A stretch of DNA of 64,000 nt, from positions 62,001-126,000 of the forward strand of contig NZ_VLKI01000002.1 of NCBI RefSeq assembly GCF_007830235.1. Direction: 5' to 3'. The notes below the pieces were generated by a model. It had not been told where the DNA came from and searched no databases. It saw only the letters and a list, made by a program, of their open reading frames with translations. Below, one piece after another: positions 62,493-64,000 of the stretch; the stretch's first letter is position 1, and each line of letters starts with the position of its first letter. A program made the position numbers and the translations under genes. The DNA is from Cytobacillus oceanisediminis. Lineage in GTDB: Bacteria; Bacillota; Bacilli; Bacillales; Cytobacillaceae.

Positions 62493-63320
62493 ATGAAAAA
62501 TGAAAAGACAGAAATTTTAAAAGATTGGCGCTTGCATGCGGTTGTGCTTGTTCTTGTGGCAGCCACAGAAGCAATAGGGCAGATCAGTTTTAAAGTAGGC
62601 GCCGGCGTTATCCTTTTACTGCCAATGCTTTATGCCTTTTTCCTGGGCCTTGGGCTTTACTTTACTCCGCTTATTAAGGAAAAACAGGCTAAAAATGCCG
62701 AGCCCCTCATCGTATTGGGGGTAACTCTTTTAATTGCAAAAATTGGTGTTACGATTGGCCCGCAAATAGAGGCGATCATTGCTGCGGGACCATCATTACT
62801 CCTTCAGGAGCTTGGTAATCTGGGAACGATTTTATTTGCTTTGCCAATTGCCATTCTTCTCGGATTTAAAAGAGAGGCCATCGGTATGACCCACTCGGTT
62901 GGCCGGGAGCCGAATGTCGGGCTGATCATGAATAAATACGGATTCGATTCACCAGAGGGCAGAGGTGTAATGGCTATTTATATTTTTGGTACTGTGTTTG
63001 GTGCTGCCTTCCTTGGATTGATTTCCGGATTTCTGGCTACCATTACTCCCCTCCATCCTCTATCGTTTGCGATGGCATCGGGTGTGGGAAGCGGAAGTAT
63101 GATGGCTGCTGCGAGCGGATCGCTTGTTGCTGCATTCCCTGAAATGGAGGCCCAGATTATCGCCTTTGCTGGTGCCAGTAACTTGCTTTCCCTTTCAACA
63201 GGTCTATATGCAAGTATTTTCATAGGGCTGCCTCTTACGGAGAAGCTATATTCCATCATGATGAGACGAAAAGAGAAAAAGGCTTCAGATGCGGATAAAG
63301 GGGGAGACATTCATGCTTAA
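62493..63320 (+). CDS. DUF3100 family membrane protein
   Basis: This 275-residue integral membrane protein with about seven to eight segments matches DUF3100 (LHAVVLVLVAATEAIGQISF, HSVGREPNVGLIMNKYG, MASGVGSGSMMAAASGSL as landmarks). The AVGREPN and GSGSMM stretches are polar and could form a transport path. AGGGGGGG precedes ATG 62493. The next gene overlaps its end. Together they are probably a two-part secondary transporter for the substrate of the dehydrogenase pathway. No transport data are known to me. Confidence 0.78.
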   Translation: MKNEKTEILKDWRLHAVVLVLVAATEAIGQISFKVGAGVILLLPMLYAFFLGLGLYFTPLIKEKQAKNAEPLIVLGVTLLIAKIGVTIGPQIEAIIAAGPSLLLQELGNLGTILFALPIAILLGFKREAIGMTHSVGREPNVGLIMNKYGFDSPEGRGVMAIYIFGTVFGAAFLGLISGFLATITPLHPLSFAMASGVGSGSMMAAASGSLVAAFPEMEAQIIAFAGASNLLSLSTGLYASIFIGLPLTEKLYSIMMRRKEKKASDADKGGDIHA

Positions 63321-63765
63321 AAACATAACAGAGTGGTTTCTCATTTTGGCGGTATTCGGTTTTTCAGCACTGATTGGAAACTGGATTGGCTATGATATCC
63401 TGCCGTCTGCAGCGATTCCGGGCATGCTTGTTTTAATTGTGATTAGCGTGCTAGGTCTTATTCTTGAAAAAGTGGTGCCGGGTAATATCCCGAGCGTTGG
63501 ATATATCGGCATTATTGGAATTATTGTTTCTATTCCAGGAGTCCCTGGTTCTGAATATGTAGTAGAATGGACGACCCAAGTGAATATACTGGCTCTTGCA
63601 ACTCCGATTCTTGCTTATGCAGGGATTTCAATCGGAAAGAACTGGGCTGACTTTTCCAAGCTGGGCTGGAGAAGCATCATTGTCGCAATCTTTGTGTTCT
63701 TCGGAACTTTCATTGGATCTGCGGTAATAGCGGAAATCATTTTACGTATGCAGGGGATTATTTAA
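63313..63765 (+). CDS. Small membrane protein paired with DUF3100
   Basis: This 150-residue protein has four to five hydrophobic segments (for example LILAVFGFSALIGNWIGY, PGMLVLIVISVLGLIL, GYIGIIGIIVSIPG). ATG 63313 lies eight bases inside the DUF3100 gene, behind AAAGGGGGAG; a frame open to 63289 lacks a site. It likely forms the second subunit of the same carrier. I do not recognise a more specific family. A terminator follows, ending the operon. Confidence 0.7.
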   Translation: MLKNITEWFLILAVFGFSALIGNWIGYDILPSAAIPGMLVLIVISVLGLILEKVVPGNIPSVGYIGIIGIIVSIPGVPGSEYVVEWTTQVNILALATPILAYAGISIGKNWADFSKLGWRSIIVAIFVFFGTFIGSAVIAEIILRMQGII

Positions 63766-63771
63766 TTGGCG

Positions 63772-63802
63772 GCCCAGCAGATGTTCATCTGCTGGGCTTT
63801 TG
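63772..63802 (+). terminator. Terminator of the DUF3100 operon
   Basis: GCCCAGCAGAT pairs with ATCTGCTGGGC around GTTC, followed by TTTTGCTG and later TTTTTG. Confidence 0.8.
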
Positions 63803-63986
63803 CTGTTTTTGAGGTAAATCGTTCGCCTAAAGGTAAAACAAGCACGTGAGTAATCAAATTTCTAATTAAGCTAAGGAAAAGCCCATTTTTTGTGGAAATC
63901 TCCTGCTTGAATGGATTTTTCCTGCACATGTATAAGGTTTATTCGTACATATCAGTGAGATTGCTTTTTTTACAGTCAGAATTGAA

Positions 63987-64000
63987 TTTTATCGGTCACT
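63987..64000 (-). repeat. Inverted unit of the TGACCGATA tandem family (cut by window end)
   Basis: The last 14 bases read AGTGACCGATAAAA on the minus strand, matching the units at 32895-33018. Whether an array follows cannot be seen. Confidence 0.55.

Overview
The window looks like a chromosomal segment of a low-GC Gram-positive spore-former of the Bacillaceae (Bacillus, Cytobacillus or Mesobacillus type). The grounds are strong GGAGG ribosome sites with frequent GTG and TTG starts, lipoprotein substrate-binding proteins, a YvrJ/DUF1659/DUF2922 cluster, a PyrR-type attenuator, a TreR-like regulator and intergenic repeats typical of that family. I cannot name the species. No rRNA, tRNA, CRISPR array, phage or intact insertion sequence was seen. 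Nearly everything is catabolism and uptake of peptides, N-acyl amino acids, nucleobases and organic acids.

Layout. 1-6.3 kb: M20 deacylase, sodium:solute symporter with a small accessory protein, class III aminotransferase and aldehyde dehydrogenase. 6.3-7.4 kb: repeats, terminators and a decayed yvrJ copy. 7.4-16.7 kb: asparaginase II, a complete Dpp-type ABC transporter, an AAA+ regulator lacking the sigma-54 contact loop, and a DppA-type D-aminopeptidase. 16.8-19.1 kb (minus strand): a small sigma-70-type factor, an HTH protein, DUF1659, DUF2922 and YvrJ; two of these transcription units share an unusual promoter. 19.6-23.5 kb: secreted nuclease-like protein, LysM/NlpC-P60 endopeptidase, acyl-ACP desaturase, SpoIIAA-like protein.

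23.6-31 kb is a sigma-54 controlled catabolic island: a PAS/AAA+ activator diverges from a consensus -24/-12 promoter with paired upstream inverted repeats, driving two M20 hydrolases, two DUF5058-type membrane proteins and probably an amidase. 31.4-34.1 kb: two secreted proteins. 34.1-36.9 kb: cytosine permease and cytosine deaminase behind a PyrR attenuator. 37.4-41.4 kb: PTS EIIBC, an alpha/alpha-barrel glycosidase and a TreR-like repressor. 41.8-52.0 kb: a second oligopeptide ABC system with an IclR regulator, a 983-residue M14-like peptidase and pyroglutamyl peptidase, then an M42 peptidase pseudogene. 53.1-58.2 kb: GntR regulator, DUF2848 protein, nitrilase-type amidase and a TRAP transporter. 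58.4-63.8 kb: GAF/PucR-type regulator, semialdehyde dehydrogenase, 3-hydroxyisobutyrate-dehydrogenase-type reductase and two DUF3100-type membrane proteins.

Several short repeat families recur between the genes: a GGTACCAGGTACC motif set directly behind stop codons, a 22-bp palindrome behind terminators, a MITE-like inverted pair, and 20-nt tandem arrays. The best leads for new biology are the sigma-factor/HTH/DUF1659 module with its own promoter type, the degenerate AAA+ regulator, the sigma-54 DUF5058 transporter island and the PTS-linked glycosidase.
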